Below are positions 6,883 to 15,176 of a stretch of 43,815 nt of DNA, piece after piece. The notes beneath the pieces were generated by a model. It searched no databases and was not told the origin of the DNA. It saw only the letters and a program-made list of their open reading frames with translations. A program made the position numbers and the translations under genes. The DNA lies in contig WOZM01000126.1 in the NCBI GenBank assembly GCA_011620265.1, positions 1 to 43,815 of the forward strand, given 5' to 3'. Source of the DNA: Paracoccaceae bacterium (GTDB lineage: Bacteria; Pseudomonadota; Alphaproteobacteria; Rhodobacterales; Rhodobacteraceae). Numbering within the stretch: the first letter of the stretch is position 1; each line of letters begins with the position of its first letter.

Positions 6883-7845
6883 ATGCGTTTGATTTGCCCA
6901 AGCTGCGGCGCGCAATATGAAGTGGACGAGAGCGTCATCCCCGACGGCGGTCGGGATGTCCAGTGTTCGAATTGCGGCCATGCATGGTTTCAGCGGTCGG
7001 CACGGCAACTGACTGCGGCGGCGGAGGAAGAAGCGCGGCAGAAGGACGCCGAAGCGGCGCCGCCGCCAGAACCGGAGTTGCCGGAACCGGAGCAGGCGGA
7101 GACCGGACAACCTGAACCCGGACAGGCGGAACCCGAACCGCCTGCGGCCGAGGAACCGGAGCCCGGACCGGAAGAGGCCACGGCCGGGCCGGAAGCCGCC
7201 GAGCCCGACGAGGCGAGCGAGGCCGGCGCGGAGGCGGAAGAGGAACCCGCCGAAGAGGAAGAGGCCGCGGCGCAAGTCCCCGACCGGGTGCGACGGACCC
7301 TCGACGACGCGGTGAAGAACGTCCTGCGCGAAGAGGCCGAGCGTGAAACGCGCGCCCGCCAGGCCGAGGGCGGCACGCTCGAATCCCAGCCCGAGCTTGG
7401 GATCGCGGCCGCCATCGGCGCCGCCGCGGCCACAACCGCCGGGGAACCCGACCGCGTGGTCCGGGTCCGTGGCGACGAAAACGACCTCGACGACGACGCG
7501 CTCGTCTCGCGCGCCTCGCGGCGCGAACTGCTGCCGGATATCGAGGAAATCAACTCCACGCTGCGCGCCACGTCCGAACGGGGCGGCGAGCCGGCAGCCA
7601 TCGACGCCCCCGAAACCCTCGCGCGGCGGCGCAGCGGCTTCCGCATGGGCTTTTCGACGGCGCTTCTGATCGCGGCGATCCTCTTCGGCCTTTACCTGCT
7701 TGCGCCGCTCATCGCGTCGAGCGTCCCGGCGGCGGAGCCGGTGCTGACGAGCTATGTCGCGGGCGTCGATGCCGCGCGGTCCTGGCTCGACGGGCAGATG
7801 AAATCGCTGACCCAGTCGCTGCAGGGCGGCGCCGATGGCGGCTGA
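6883..7845 (+). CDS. zinc-ribbon (MJ0042-type) single-pass membrane protein with acidic Pro/Glu-rich linker
   Basis: A 320-residue protein in four parts. Residues 1-30 are a zinc ribbon with CPSC and CSNC knuckles. A Glu/Pro/Ala-rich, strongly acidic linker follows, with irregular PEPE/EPEQ repeats (about 45-135). A more ordinary charged region runs to about 250. One transmembrane helix follows (FSTALLIAAILFGLYLLAPLI, one residue above twenty if extended), then about 45 residues that would face the periplasm. The ribbon is at the cytoplasmic end. The architecture is widespread as an uncharacterised alphaproteobacterial family and is commonly found next to ftsEX; the function is unknown. ATG 6883 puts the ribbon at the very N-terminus as in relatives; ATG 6853 is an alternative. 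It is divergent from ftsE and converges with the TIGR02302 gene. Confidence 0.85.
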   Translation: MRLICPSCGAQYEVDESVIPDGGRDVQCSNCGHAWFQRSARQLTAAAEEEARQKDAEAAPPPEPELPEPEQAETGQPEPGQAEPEPPAAEEPEPGPEEATAGPEAAEPDEASEAGAEAEEEPAEEEEAAAQVPDRVRRTLDDAVKNVLREEAERETRARQAEGGTLESQPELGIAAAIGAAAATTAGEPDRVVRVRGDENDLDDDALVSRASRRELLPDIEEINSTLRATSERGGEPAAIDAPETLARRRSGFRMGFSTALLIAAILFGLYLLAPLIASSVPAAEPVLTSYVAGVDAARSWLDGQMKSLTQSLQGGADGG

Positions 7846-7857
7846 CCGCCGTCCCGG

Positions 7858-10470
7858 TCAGAACCGCTCCAGCAACCGCTTGAGGTAGTCGAGTTCCTGC
7901 GACGGCCGCGTCTGTTCGCCCGAGCGGCGGCGGATCTCGTCGAGAAGATCGCGCGCCCGGCGATAGACATCGGTGCCCTGCAGGAGGTTCTCGTCGGTGC
8001 CGATCCGGCCCGACTGCCCGGTCGTGCGGCCGAGGGGGTCGCGCGGCGTCTCGCGGTTGGCCTCGCCGAAGGCTTCTCCCTGACTGCCGGGCTGGTCCGG
8101 CCGGTTCTGCGCCAGCGCCTCGCCGAGGCTGCGCATTCCCTCGCGCAGGTTCTCGATCGCCTCCGCCTGCCGGTCGAGCGCCTCGGCCGTGTCGCCGCGG
8201 CGGAGCGCCTCTTCCGCGCCGCCCATCGCCCGCCCGGCCTCGGAGAGCGCGCGGCGCGCGGCGTCGCGTTCCTCCGAGGGATCGCCCGGCAATCCGCCCT
8301 CCTGCCGGCGCAACGTCTCGCGGAGCGAGCGCTGGCGGTCGGCCAAACCGCGCGGTTCGCCGCCCTGACCGGGACGCAGCCCGTTCGGGTCGCGGCCCTC
8401 GCCGTCGCCGTTCTGGCCGTCCTGACCGGGCTGGTCCTGGCCCTCGCCCTGCTGGCCCTGCTGCTGTTCGCCGTCCTGCCCCGGCTGCTGGTTTCCCTGC
8501 TGGCCGTTCTGCTGCAGGTCCCGGAACGCCTCGTTCGACAGCTCCTGCTGGTCGCGGAGCGTCTGGCGCAGGTCCTCCATCGCCTGTCCGCCCGGCCCGC
8601 GCTGGCCTTCGCCCGACTGGCCCTCGGTCACTCGCAGGTTTTCCATCATCCGGGCAAGCTGGTCGAGCAGTTCCTGCGCCTCGGCCATGCGGCCCTCTTC
8701 CATCAGGCGCTGGATCTCGTCCATCATCTGCTGGATCTGATCGCCGGTGATCTGCTGGTTGTTCTGGGCCTGCTGGTTTGGCTCGTCCGCGCCCTTGCGC
8801 TCCATGTTCTCGGCCAGTTGGCGGATATAATCGTCGGTCGCCTCCCGAAGCTCGTCCATCAGCTTCTGGATTTCCTCGGGCGTGGCGCCATTGCGGATCG
8901 CCTCGGAGAGCCGCTCCTGCGCCTGCTGCATCCGCTCGAGCGCATTGGCGAGTCCGCCATCCTCGATCAGTTCGGCGATCGCCCAGAAATCCTCGGCGAT
9001 CTCGTCGCGCATCTCGGCCGACAACCGGCCCTGCCCGAGGGCGGCATCGAGCCTCCGCATCGCGACGCGCAGCATCAGGTAGGCGCGCTCGTTGCGCAGA
9101 AGGCCCTCGGGCCGGTGGGTCAGCGCGTGCAGGACCTGGCTGACGCGGGGGCCGTTGTCGCGGGTCCAGAGAAGGTCGCGGCGCAGCTCGATCACCGCCG
9201 AGGCGACCGGGTCGAAGAAGCGCCGGCCCGGCAGGGTCAGCACCTCGGCATTGCTCCGCCCGGTCTGTTCGCGGCCATCGGCCACCTCGAAGGTCATCCT
9301 GACCGGCAGGTTGGCCCAGGGGTGCTTCGACGCATCCTCGACCAGCGCCTCGGTGAACTCCCTCCGGTTGCCGGTGATCGGCATCGGCAGATCGTAGACC
9401 AGCGCCTCGCGCGGCTCGGGCTCGGGGCCGAGCCCGTAGCGGCGGTCGATGGCGGCGAGGTCGAGCTCGAAGAGCGCGCGGCCGGACGTCACGGCATAGT
9501 CGTCGGTCGCGGTGAAGGGCTGCGACATCGTGCCGTCGGCCTCGCGGATGACGCTGCCGGTGATCTTGACCGTGGGCGCGTCGTCGGGCAGCACCGTCAC
9601 CTGCCATTCGCGCCCGCCCGCGCCGGTGATCGCGACGCGGCCCGAGCGGGTCGCCTCGATATCGACCGCCCGCACCGTGGCGGTGTCGACCGGCGCCGCG
9701 GGATCGGCGGGCGCCGGCGACTGGCCTGAGACGCTTTCCTCGACCCCGAGCGCGTCGGCCGCGCCGTAGAGCCGCAGGGTGATGCGGCTGCCTTCGGGCA
9801 GGTCGACCCCGTCGGCGGTGATCGCGTTGAGATAAAGGCTCGGCAGGCCGGTATAGGCCGGCGGTTCGGCCCAGCCTTCCCAGCTCGGGCCGCCGGCGGC
9901 ATTCGCGGCTGTGCCGGGCCGGACCAGCCCCGGCACCTCGGCCACCCGCCAGAGCGAGCCGAAGAGAAGCGCCGTGACGACAGCCGTCAGGGCGGCGTAG
10001 CGCAGCGCGTAAGGATCGCGCCGGGCAATGCGGAGGTCGGGCACGGGCGCGCGCGCGGCACCGGCGCGCTCGGCCATGCGCGCCACATGGGCGCGCCAGA
10101 CCGCCGTCGATCCGGCATCGTGGCCGCCAAGGGCCTGACTGTCCGACAAGGCGGCGATGGGCCCCCCCGGCAGGGTCCGGTCCAGCCGCTCCAGCGCCTC
10201 TTCCCGGCTGGGCCAGCGGAACCCGGCAATGCCGCGCCAGAGCGACCAGAAAAGACCGAGAAGCACCAGCACCCCGCCGATCCAGAGCGCTTCCAGCGGC
10301 AGCCAGTCCTGCACCCCGAAGGCCAGGGCGGCGATGACCGCGAAGAGAAGGGTCCAGACCGGCCAGAATCCGCGCGTGATCCGTTCGGCCAGCATCCCGG
10401 CCCGCGTCAGACGCACGGGCCAGACGAGACGGCGAAACGCCTCGTGCGGAAGGGCCTTGATCCGGGTCAC
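7858..10470 (-). CDS. TIGR02302/DUF4175-family large membrane-anchored protein
   Basis: An 870-residue protein. Two hydrophobic helices stand at about 32-75 and a third near 155-175, then a long extracytoplasmic region. The region from about 490 to 640 is rich in charged residues and Gln and is probably helical or coiled coil. Next comes a low-complexity stretch of Gln, Gly, Asn and Asp (about 655-710), with short helical segments to the end. The family is conserved in alphaproteobacteria and typically lies beside lysA; no biochemical role is established. The start is GTG 10470 with purine-rich GAGAGGC just before it. It is 46 bp downstream of lysA in the same direction and probably shares its transcript. 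Confidence 0.85.
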   Translation of the reverse strand: MTRIKALPHEAFRRLVWPVRLTRAGMLAERITRGFWPVWTLLFAVIAALAFGVQDWLPLEALWIGGVLVLLGLFWSLWRGIAGFRWPSREEALERLDRTLPGGPIAALSDSQALGGHDAGSTAVWRAHVARMAERAGAARAPVPDLRIARRDPYALRYAALTAVVTALLFGSLWRVAEVPGLVRPGTAANAAGGPSWEGWAEPPAYTGLPSLYLNAITADGVDLPEGSRITLRLYGAADALGVEESVSGQSPAPADPAAPVDTATVRAVDIEATRSGRVAITGAGGREWQVTVLPDDAPTVKITGSVIREADGTMSQPFTATDDYAVTSGRALFELDLAAIDRRYGLGPEPEPREALVYDLPMPITGNRREFTEALVEDASKHPWANLPVRMTFEVADGREQTGRSNAEVLTLPGRRFFDPVASAVIELRRDLLWTRDNGPRVSQVLHALTHRPEGLLRNERAYLMLRVAMRRLDAALGQGRLSAEMRDEIAEDFWAIAELIEDGGLANALERMQQAQERLSEAIRNGATPEEIQKLMDELREATDDYIRQLAENMERKGADEPNQQAQNNQQITGDQIQQMMDEIQRLMEEGRMAEAQELLDQLARMMENLRVTEGQSGEGQRGPGGQAMEDLRQTLRDQQELSNEAFRDLQQNGQQGNQQPGQDGEQQQGQQGEGQDQPGQDGQNGDGEGRDPNGLRPGQGGEPRGLADRQRSLRETLRRQEGGLPGDPSEERDAARRALSEAGRAMGGAEEALRRGDTAEALDRQAEAIENLREGMRSLGEALAQNRPDQPGSQGEAFGEANRETPRDPLGRTTGQSGRIGTDENLLQGTDVYRRARDLLDEIRRRSGEQTRPSQELDYLKRLLERF

Positions 10471-10516
10471 GCCTCTCGCGGGCCTCCTCGGCGGTCGGGA
10501 CGCGCGGGATTGCGCG

Positions 10517-11782
10517 TCAGAGCCATACCGGGATCGTATCGCGGTTTATCATCTCGTCATAGGTGGGACGGGCACGAATGACAGCGAATTGATCCCCCTT
10601 CACCAGCACTTCGGGGATCAGCGGCCGGGCATTGTATTCCGAGGCCATCACCGCGCCGTAGGCGCCGGCGGAGCGGAACGCGACGAGGTCGCCGGCCGCC
10701 ATCGGCGGCAGGGGGCGCTGGCGGGCGAAGGTGTCGCCGGTTTCGCAAACCGGCCCGACCACGTCGTAGGGCCGCGTCCCGGTGCCCGGCGCCGGTTCGG
10801 CCACCGGCACGATGTCGTGATGCGCGCCGTACATCGACGGCCGGACGAGATCGTTCATCGCACTGTCGAGGATGAGGAAATCCCGCTCCTCGCCCGACTT
10901 CACATAGATCACCCGGCTGACCATCAGCCCGGCATTGCCCGAAATGAGCCGCCCAGGCTCTATCTCCACCTCGCAGCCGAGATCGCCGACCGTGCGCTTG
11001 ATCACCGCGCCGTAGTCGAGCGGCAGCGGCGGCGCGGAATTCGAGCGCTCGTAGGGAATGCCGAGCCCGCCGCCGAGGTCGAGCCTGCGGATGTCGTGGC
11101 CATCGGCGCGAAGCTGCCGGGCGAGGTCCGCGACCTTGAGATAGGCCTGCTCGAACGGTTCCAGCTCGGTGAGCTGGCTGCCGATATGGACGTCGATCCC
11201 GACGACCTCGATCCCCTTCAGCGCCGCCGCCTCGGCATAGACCGCGCGGGCCCGGCCTATCGGAATGCCGAACTTGTTTTCCTTCTTGCCGGTCGCGATC
11301 TTTTCATGCGTCTTCGCGTCCACGTCGGGGTTGACCCGGATGGTGATCGGCGCCCGGAGACCCATCGAGAGCGCCACCTCGTTCAGCGCGAGCAGCTCCG
11401 GCTCGCTTTCCACGTTGAACTGGCGGATGCCGCCCCCGAGCGCCAGGCGCATCTCCTCCCGCGTCTTGCCGACGCCGGAAAAGACGATGCGGTCGCCGGG
11501 AACGCCGGCGGCCCTCGCCTTGAGGTATTCGCCGGCCGAGACCACGTCGATGCCGGCCCCAAGCTCGGCCAGCGTGCGGATCACCGCGAGGTTGCCGTTC
11601 GATTTCATCGCGAAGCAGATCAGATGCGGCAGACCCGCCAGCGCCTCCTCGAAAAGCCGGTAGTGCCGCTCCAGCGTCGCCGTCGAATAGACGTAGAACG
11701 GCGTCCCCACGGCCGCGGCGATATCGCCGATCGCCACGTCCTCGGCATGGAGCGCGCCGTCGCGGTAGAGGAAATGATCCAT
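10517..11782 (-). CDS. lysA: diaminopimelate decarboxylase
   Basis: A 421-residue PLP enzyme of fold type III that decarboxylates meso-diaminopimelate to L-lysine, the last step of lysine synthesis. The N-terminal alanine-racemase-like barrel carries the PLP lysine at Lys60 (CFAMKSN). A glycine-rich phosphate-binding loop is at LDLGGGLGIPY, and CETGD near residue 340 supplies the active-site Cys/Glu/Asp from the C-terminal beta domain. ATG 11782 gives the family's MDHFLYRDG start. In relatives the order argH - small lipoprotein - lysA is usual. Here a degraded efflux cassette of about 1.5 kb lies between the lipoprotein gene and lysA, so lysA may depend on its own promoter in 11783-11840, where I see no clear consensus. 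Confidence 0.96.
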   Translation of the reverse strand: MDHFLYRDGALHAEDVAIGDIAAAVGTPFYVYSTATLERHYRLFEEALAGLPHLICFAMKSNGNLAVIRTLAELGAGIDVVSAGEYLKARAAGVPGDRIVFSGVGKTREEMRLALGGGIRQFNVESEPELLALNEVALSMGLRAPITIRVNPDVDAKTHEKIATGKKENKFGIPIGRARAVYAEAAALKGIEVVGIDVHIGSQLTELEPFEQAYLKVADLARQLRADGHDIRRLDLGGGLGIPYERSNSAPPLPLDYGAVIKRTVGDLGCEVEIEPGRLISGNAGLMVSRVIYVKSGEERDFLILDSAMNDLVRPSMYGAHHDIVPVAEPAPGTGTRPYDVVGPVCETGDTFARQRPLPPMAAGDLVAFRSAGAYGAVMASEYNARPLIPEVLVKGDQFAVIRARPTYDEMINRDTIPVWL

Positions 11783-11839
11783 GGGTCGGGAGCCTTGCTG
11801 AGCCTCTGCGGTTCTCGCCGATGTAGAACATCGCGCGCG

Positions 11840-12082
11840 GCAAGGAAAGCCGACGACGCCGCCGCCCGGCAGATGGAGGCGATCCTGCGCGCCATGGTGG
11901 CCTTCGTCGCCAGATCGCGCGACAGCGACGACCTCACCGCCTTCCTGCTGCGCGAGGCGGGCGAGAACGGCCCGGTCCTCGACGCCGTCTACGGCACCAT
12001 GATCGAGCCGATGCACCGCCGCCTCTGCGCGCTCCGGGCCGCCGCCACCGGGCAGGAGGCGGAAAGCGAGGCGACGCGGCTG
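11840..12082 (+). pseudogene. C-terminal fragment of a TetR regulator (CecR/YbiH-like)
   Basis: About 80 codons starting near ARQMEAILRAMVAFVARS and running through FLLREAGENGPVLDAVYGTMIEPMH match the ligand-binding C-terminal domain of CecR-type TetR regulators. That domain normally controls the YbhGFSR efflux operon. The helix-turn-helix N-terminus is absent: the sequence just upstream is the lysA leader. The reading frame runs without a stop directly into an HlyD fragment at about 12077, so the end of the regulator is also lost. It cannot be functional as a repressor. Confidence 0.75.
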
Positions 12083-12263
12083 AAGAGCCTCGCCGAGCGC
12101 GGGGCGGTGACGACGACACAGGCCGAGGCCGAGGCGAACATTGCCATCGCCCGCCTGCCCGCGCGGAAGCAGGAAATCGCCGCGGCCGAGGCAGCCGTGG
12201 AAGGCGCCACGGCGGCGAAGGCCCGGACCGCGTGGAACCTGTCCGCCTGCCGGGCGCCGGCGA
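12077..12263 (+). pseudogene. internal fragment of a YbhG-like HlyD membrane-fusion protein
   Basis: Roughly 60 codons beginning RLKSLAERGAVTTTQAEAEA and continuing through ARLPARKQEIAAAEAAVEGA to WNLSACRAP. This is the coiled-coil hairpin of a periplasmic adaptor and the beginning of its lipoyl region. The signal sequence, first lipoyl half and beta-barrel are all missing. It is fused in frame to the TetR remnant upstream and abuts the ABC gene downstream, the order expected of a cecR-ybhG-ybhF-ybhS operon after large internal deletions. Confidence 0.7.
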
Positions 12264-12741
12264 ATGAACGCAGACCCGGCCATCCCTTCCACGGCCTCGT
12301 CAAGCGCTATGGCGGGCGGGCTGTGGTCGACAACGTCTCGCTCGGCGTCGATCGGGGCGAGATCGCGGGCTTTCTCGGACCGAACGGCTCGGGCAAGACG
12401 ACGACGATCCGGCTGATGTGCGGCCTCCTGACCCCCGACGCGGGCGAGGACACCGTGCTTGGCCGCGACATCCGGACCGAGGGCCGCGCGATCAAGCGCG
12501 AGGTCGGCTACATGACCCAGCGCCTTTCCTTCTACGAGGACCTGACGATCGAGGAAAACCTCAATTTCGTCGCCGACACGCTCCCCGATCTCGGCCTGAC
12601 GGCGCGCCGCGATTTCCGGGACGAGAACCACCGGCTGGCGGCGGACGGGCTGACCGTCCCCGTCTCCACCCACTACATGGACGAGGCCGAGCGCTGCCAC
12701 CGGATCAACTACATCTCCTACGGACGGCTCGTCGCCAGGGG
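12264..12741 (+). pseudogene. degraded ABC ATPase (YbhF-like), frameshifted and lacking signature and Walker B
   Basis: ATG 12264 begins MNADPAI. A one-base loss near 12285 then moves the frame to HGLVKRYGGRAVVDNVSLGV and the Walker A FLGPNGSGKTTT. The similarity continues through VGYMTQRLSFYEDLTIEENL. After LGLTARR it jumps straight to HRLAADGLTVPVSTHYMDEA, the switch-His region. The block normally holding the ABC signature, Walker B and D-loop (on the order of 50-60 residues) is deleted. The C-terminus is cut at about 12741, where permease sequence begins in another frame. It cannot hydrolyse ATP normally. Confidence 0.8.
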
Positions 12742-13310
12742 CTTCTCGGCGTCATCCTGCAGATGACGATGGTGATGATGACCTCGATGGCGCTCACGCG
12801 CGAGATCGAGCGGGGGACGATGGAGACCCTCCTCTCCATGCCCGCGACGCCCCTGGAGATCATGCTCGGCAAGGTCCTGCCCTATCTCGGCGTCGGCGCG
12901 GTGCAGCTCGTCGTGGTGCTCATCGCCGCGAAGCTGATCTTTGGCATCCCCTTCGTCGGGGCGCTGCCGCTTCTCCTCGCCGGGGTCTTCGTCTTCGTCG
13001 CCGCGCTCGTCATCCTCGGCTATCTCATCTCAACCGCCGCGCGGACGCAGATGAGGCGATGCAGCTCACCTTCTTCTTCCTGCCCTCGCTCCTGCTCTCG
13101 GGCTTCATGTTCCCCTGCCGGGGCATGCCCGGCTGGGCGCAGGTGCTGGGCGAGATCTTCCCGCTCACCCATTTCCTCCGCCTCATCCGCGCGGTGACGC
13201 TGAAAGGCGCCGACTACGCGGGCATCGCCCAGGCGATGGCAGCCCTCGCCCTCTTCGCCGCGGGCTACGCCACGCTGGCGCTCCTCCGCTTCCGCCGGAC
13301 GCTCGACTGA
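12742..13310 (+). pseudogene. C-terminal half of an ABC-2 permease (YbhS/YbhR-like), frameshifted
   Basis: Starts abruptly at LLGVILQMTMVMMTSMALTR and continues through ERGTMETLLSMPATPLEIML and several hydrophobic segments. A one-base deletion between 13053 and 13054 changes the frame, so CAGATG[c]AGGCGATG has lost its C. The second frame carries MQLTFFFLPSLLLSGFMFP to the family's usual ending LRFRRTLD at 13310. The N-terminal half, with the first membrane helix and extracytoplasmic domain, is missing. Frame and ends show it is the last member of the collapsed efflux cassette. Confidence 0.8.
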
Positions 13311-13374
13311 GCCGATCCGACCGGGTGTGCGCCGCGCGGGCCTTTCCCGGCACTGCGTGCGGATTGCCTCCGGC

Positions 13375-13425
13375 GGAGGTATTTCCGAACAGAAGAAAAC
13401 CCTTCTTCTGTTTTCAAATACCTCC
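13375..13425. repeat. long perfect-armed hairpin in the lipoprotein/pseudogene gap
   Basis: Outer arms GGAGGTATTT (13375-13384) and AAATACCTCC (13416-13425), inner arms AACAGAAGAA (13388-13397) and TTCTTCTGTT (13403-13412), loop AACCC. Part of it, GAGGTATTTCCG, recurs at 15791-15802. The form is that of the short palindromic elements scattered between genes in Rhodobacteraceae genomes; it could terminate transcription from either side. Confidence 0.6.
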
Positions 13426-13442
13426 CCCGCGGAGCGGCCCGA

Positions 13443-13468
13443 ACCCTTTTCGCGACAGCGAAAAGGGT
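13443..13468. terminator. second hairpin in the same gap
   Basis: ACCCTTTTCGC (13443-13453), loop GACA, GCGAAAAGGGT (13458-13468): a perfect 11-bp stem. An outer pair GCGGAGCG (13429-13436) with CGCTCCGC (13484-13491) encloses it. It lies 35 bp beyond the lipoprotein stop, in position to end transcripts of the argH-lipoprotein unit. Confidence 0.5.
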
Positions 13469-13503
13469 GAGCCGGAAATCGCGCGCTCCGCCGGGTCGGG
13501 CGG

Positions 13504-13641
13504 TCAGAGGCTGCCGGAAACGCCGATCTTGGCGGTGCCGGTGACGGTGAGGCCGGGTTCGGCCGGCGGCGTCGGCGCACCGTCGGCGCCGCAGGAGGCA
13601 AGGAGGCCGAGACAGAGGAGAGAGATCAGAAGACGCATCAT
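13504..13641 (-). CDS. lptM: small lipoprotein, LptM-like
   Basis: Only 45 residues: MMRLLISLLCLGLLASCGAD and then a Pro/Ala-rich tail. A hydrophobic signal leads to the lipobox LASC (lipidated Cys17), followed by GADGAPTPP. LptM (YifL) proteins are tiny outer-membrane lipoproteins with C-G-x-x-G-P...P after the lipidated Cys; they assist disulfide maturation of the LPS transporter LptD. The Cys-Gly and the following Gly/Pro pattern fit loosely, and the position between argH and lysA is where the alphaproteobacterial gene is usually found. The Gly-Pro-Leu core is not conserved, so the function is tentative. Start is ATG 13641 or the adjacent ATG 13638. It is probably translated from the argH transcript, 121 bp downstream of its stop. 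Confidence 0.65.
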   Translation of the reverse strand: MMRLLISLLCLGLLASCGADGAPTPPAEPGLTVTGTAKIGVSGSL

Positions 13642-13762
13642 TCGCTCACGGTTGCGCCGATACCGGCGATGGAGGTGGTCATGGACGGCACGTCCCGACA
13701 CCGTTCGGGGTGACACGGACGCCCACAGGCGCACGCGGCTGCAATCATCAGCCCCGCAGGCG

Positions 13763-15154
13763 TCATCCCAACCGTTCCTTCCAGCGTGCGACCTGCGCGC
13801 GGACCTGATCCGGCGCGGTGCCGCCGTAACTCTGCCGGCTCGCGACGGAATTGTGAACGCCGAGGACGGAATAGACCTCCTGCGTGATGCCGGGATGGGC
13901 GGACTTCATCTCATCGAGCGAAAGCTCCGGCAGGTCGCAGCCCTTCTTCTCGGCGAGCGCCACGAGGCTTCCGGTGACGTGGTGGGCGTCGCGGAACGGC
14001 AGGCCCAGCGCCCGGACCAGCCAGTCGGCAAGGTCGGTCGCGGTCGAGAAGCCCGAGGCCGCGGCGGCTTCGAGGCTGGCGCGATTGGCCGTCATGTCGC
14101 GCACCATGCCCTCCATCGCCGCGAGCGCCAGCATCAGGGTGTCGGCCGCGTCGAAGACCTGCTCCTTGTCTTCCTGCATATCCTTGGAATAGGCGAGCGG
14201 CAGGCCCTTCATCACCATCATCAGCGCGACATTCGCGCCCATGATCCGGCCGATCTTGGCCCGGATGAGTTCCGCCGCGTCGGGGTTCTTCTTCTGCGGC
14301 ATGATCGAGGAGCCGGTGGAGAAGCGGTCCGAGAGCGCCACGAAGCGGAACTGGGCCGAGGACCAGATCACCAGCTCCTCGGCGAAGCGCGAGAGGTGCA
14401 TGGCCGTGATCGACGCGGCGGCGAGGAATTCCAGCGCGAAGTCGCGGTCGCTGACGGCATCGAGCGAGTTGGCCATCGGCCGGTCGAAGCCGAGCGCCTC
14501 TGCCGTCGCATGGCGGTCGATCGGGAACGAGGTCCCGGCCAGCGCGGCGGCGCCCAAGGGGCATTCGTTCATCCGGGCGCGCGCGTCGGCGAAGCGGCCC
14601 GCGTCGCGGCCGAACATCTCGACATAGGCCATCATGTGATGGCCCCAGGTCACCGGCTGCGCGGTCTGGAGGTGGGTGAAGCCCGGCATCACCCAGTCCG
14701 CCCCGGCCTCGGCCTGCCGGAGAAGCGCCTTTTGCAGGGCGACAAGCCCGACAATCGCCGCATCCGCCTGGTCGCGGACCCAGAGCCGGAAGTCGGTCGC
14801 CACCTGGTCGTTGCGGCTCCGCGCGGTGTGGAGCCGGCCGGCCGGTTCGCCGATCACCTCCTTCAGCCGCGCCTCCACGTTCATGTGGATGTCCTCGAGC
14901 GCGGTCGAGAATACGAAGTTTCCGCCCTCGATCTCTGACAATACCGTGAGCAGGCCTTCCCGAATGGCGGTTGCATCTTTATCGCTGATGATGCCTTGAG
15001 CGGCGAGCATTGCCGCATGGGCGCGGGACCCTGCGATGTCCTGGGCGTGAAGCCGCCTGTCGAAGCCGATCGAGGCGTTGATCGCCTCCATGATCGCGTC
15101 GGGCCCCGCGGCGAAACGCCCGCCCCACATCGTGTTCTGGGTTCTGTCGGTCAT
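13763..15154 (-). CDS. argH: argininosuccinate lyase
   Basis: A 463-residue member of the fumarase/aspartase superfamily that splits argininosuccinate into arginine and fumarate. It opens with [10 protein letters not shown], and the superfamily signature [12 protein letters not shown] lies about three-fifths along; its mobile loop carries the catalytic Ser. ATG 15154 gives the family start [14 protein letters not shown]; the frame continues 12 codons further upstream but these overlap the tlpA ribosome-binding site and are not conserved. The tlpA-like gene starts only 22 bp away in the opposite direction, so promoters of both must reach into each other's coding sequence. Downstream in the same direction is the small lipoprotein gene. 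Confidence 0.97.
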   Translation of the reverse strand: MTDRTQNTMWGGRFAAGPDAIMEAINASIGFDRRLHAQDIAGSRAHAAMLAAQGIISDKDATAIREGLLTVLSEIEGGNFVFSTALEDIHMNVEARLKEVIGEPAGRLHTARSRNDQVATDFRLWVRDQADAAIVGLVALQKALLRQAEAGADWVMPGFTHLQTAQPVTWGHHMMAYVEMFGRDAGRFADARARMNECPLGAAALAGTSFPIDRHATAEALGFDRPMANSLDAVSDRDFALEFLAAASITAMHLSRFAEELVIWSSAQFRFVALSDRFSTGSSIMPQKKNPDAAELIRAKIGRIMGANVALMMVMKGLPLAYSKDMQEDKEQVFDAADTLMLALAAMEGMVRDMTANRASLEAAAASGFSTATDLADWLVRALGLPFRDAHHVTGSLVALAEKKGCDLPELSLDEMKSAHPGITQEVYSVLGVHNSVASRQSYGGTAPDQVRAQVARWKERLG

Positions 15155-15176
15155 CGTCACGCCCCCGGAGGCTATC

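Noticed and set aside
8340-8520. Repetitive sequence resembling a tandem or CRISPR-like array
   Set aside because: Unit length is irregular and there are no spacers; it encodes the Gln/Gly-rich segment of the TIGR02302 protein.
10157-12766. Continuous 869-codon plus-strand frame covering lysA antisense and the ABC remnant
   Set aside because: The first half is the shadow of lysA, and the rest is the in-frame join of TetR, HlyD and ABC fragments. There is no single protein family across it.
13059-13310. 83-residue hydrophobic plus-strand frame starting MQLTFFFLP
   Set aside because: It is not a separate small membrane gene: the preceding frame ends in the matching permease sequence, and a single lost base joins the two.
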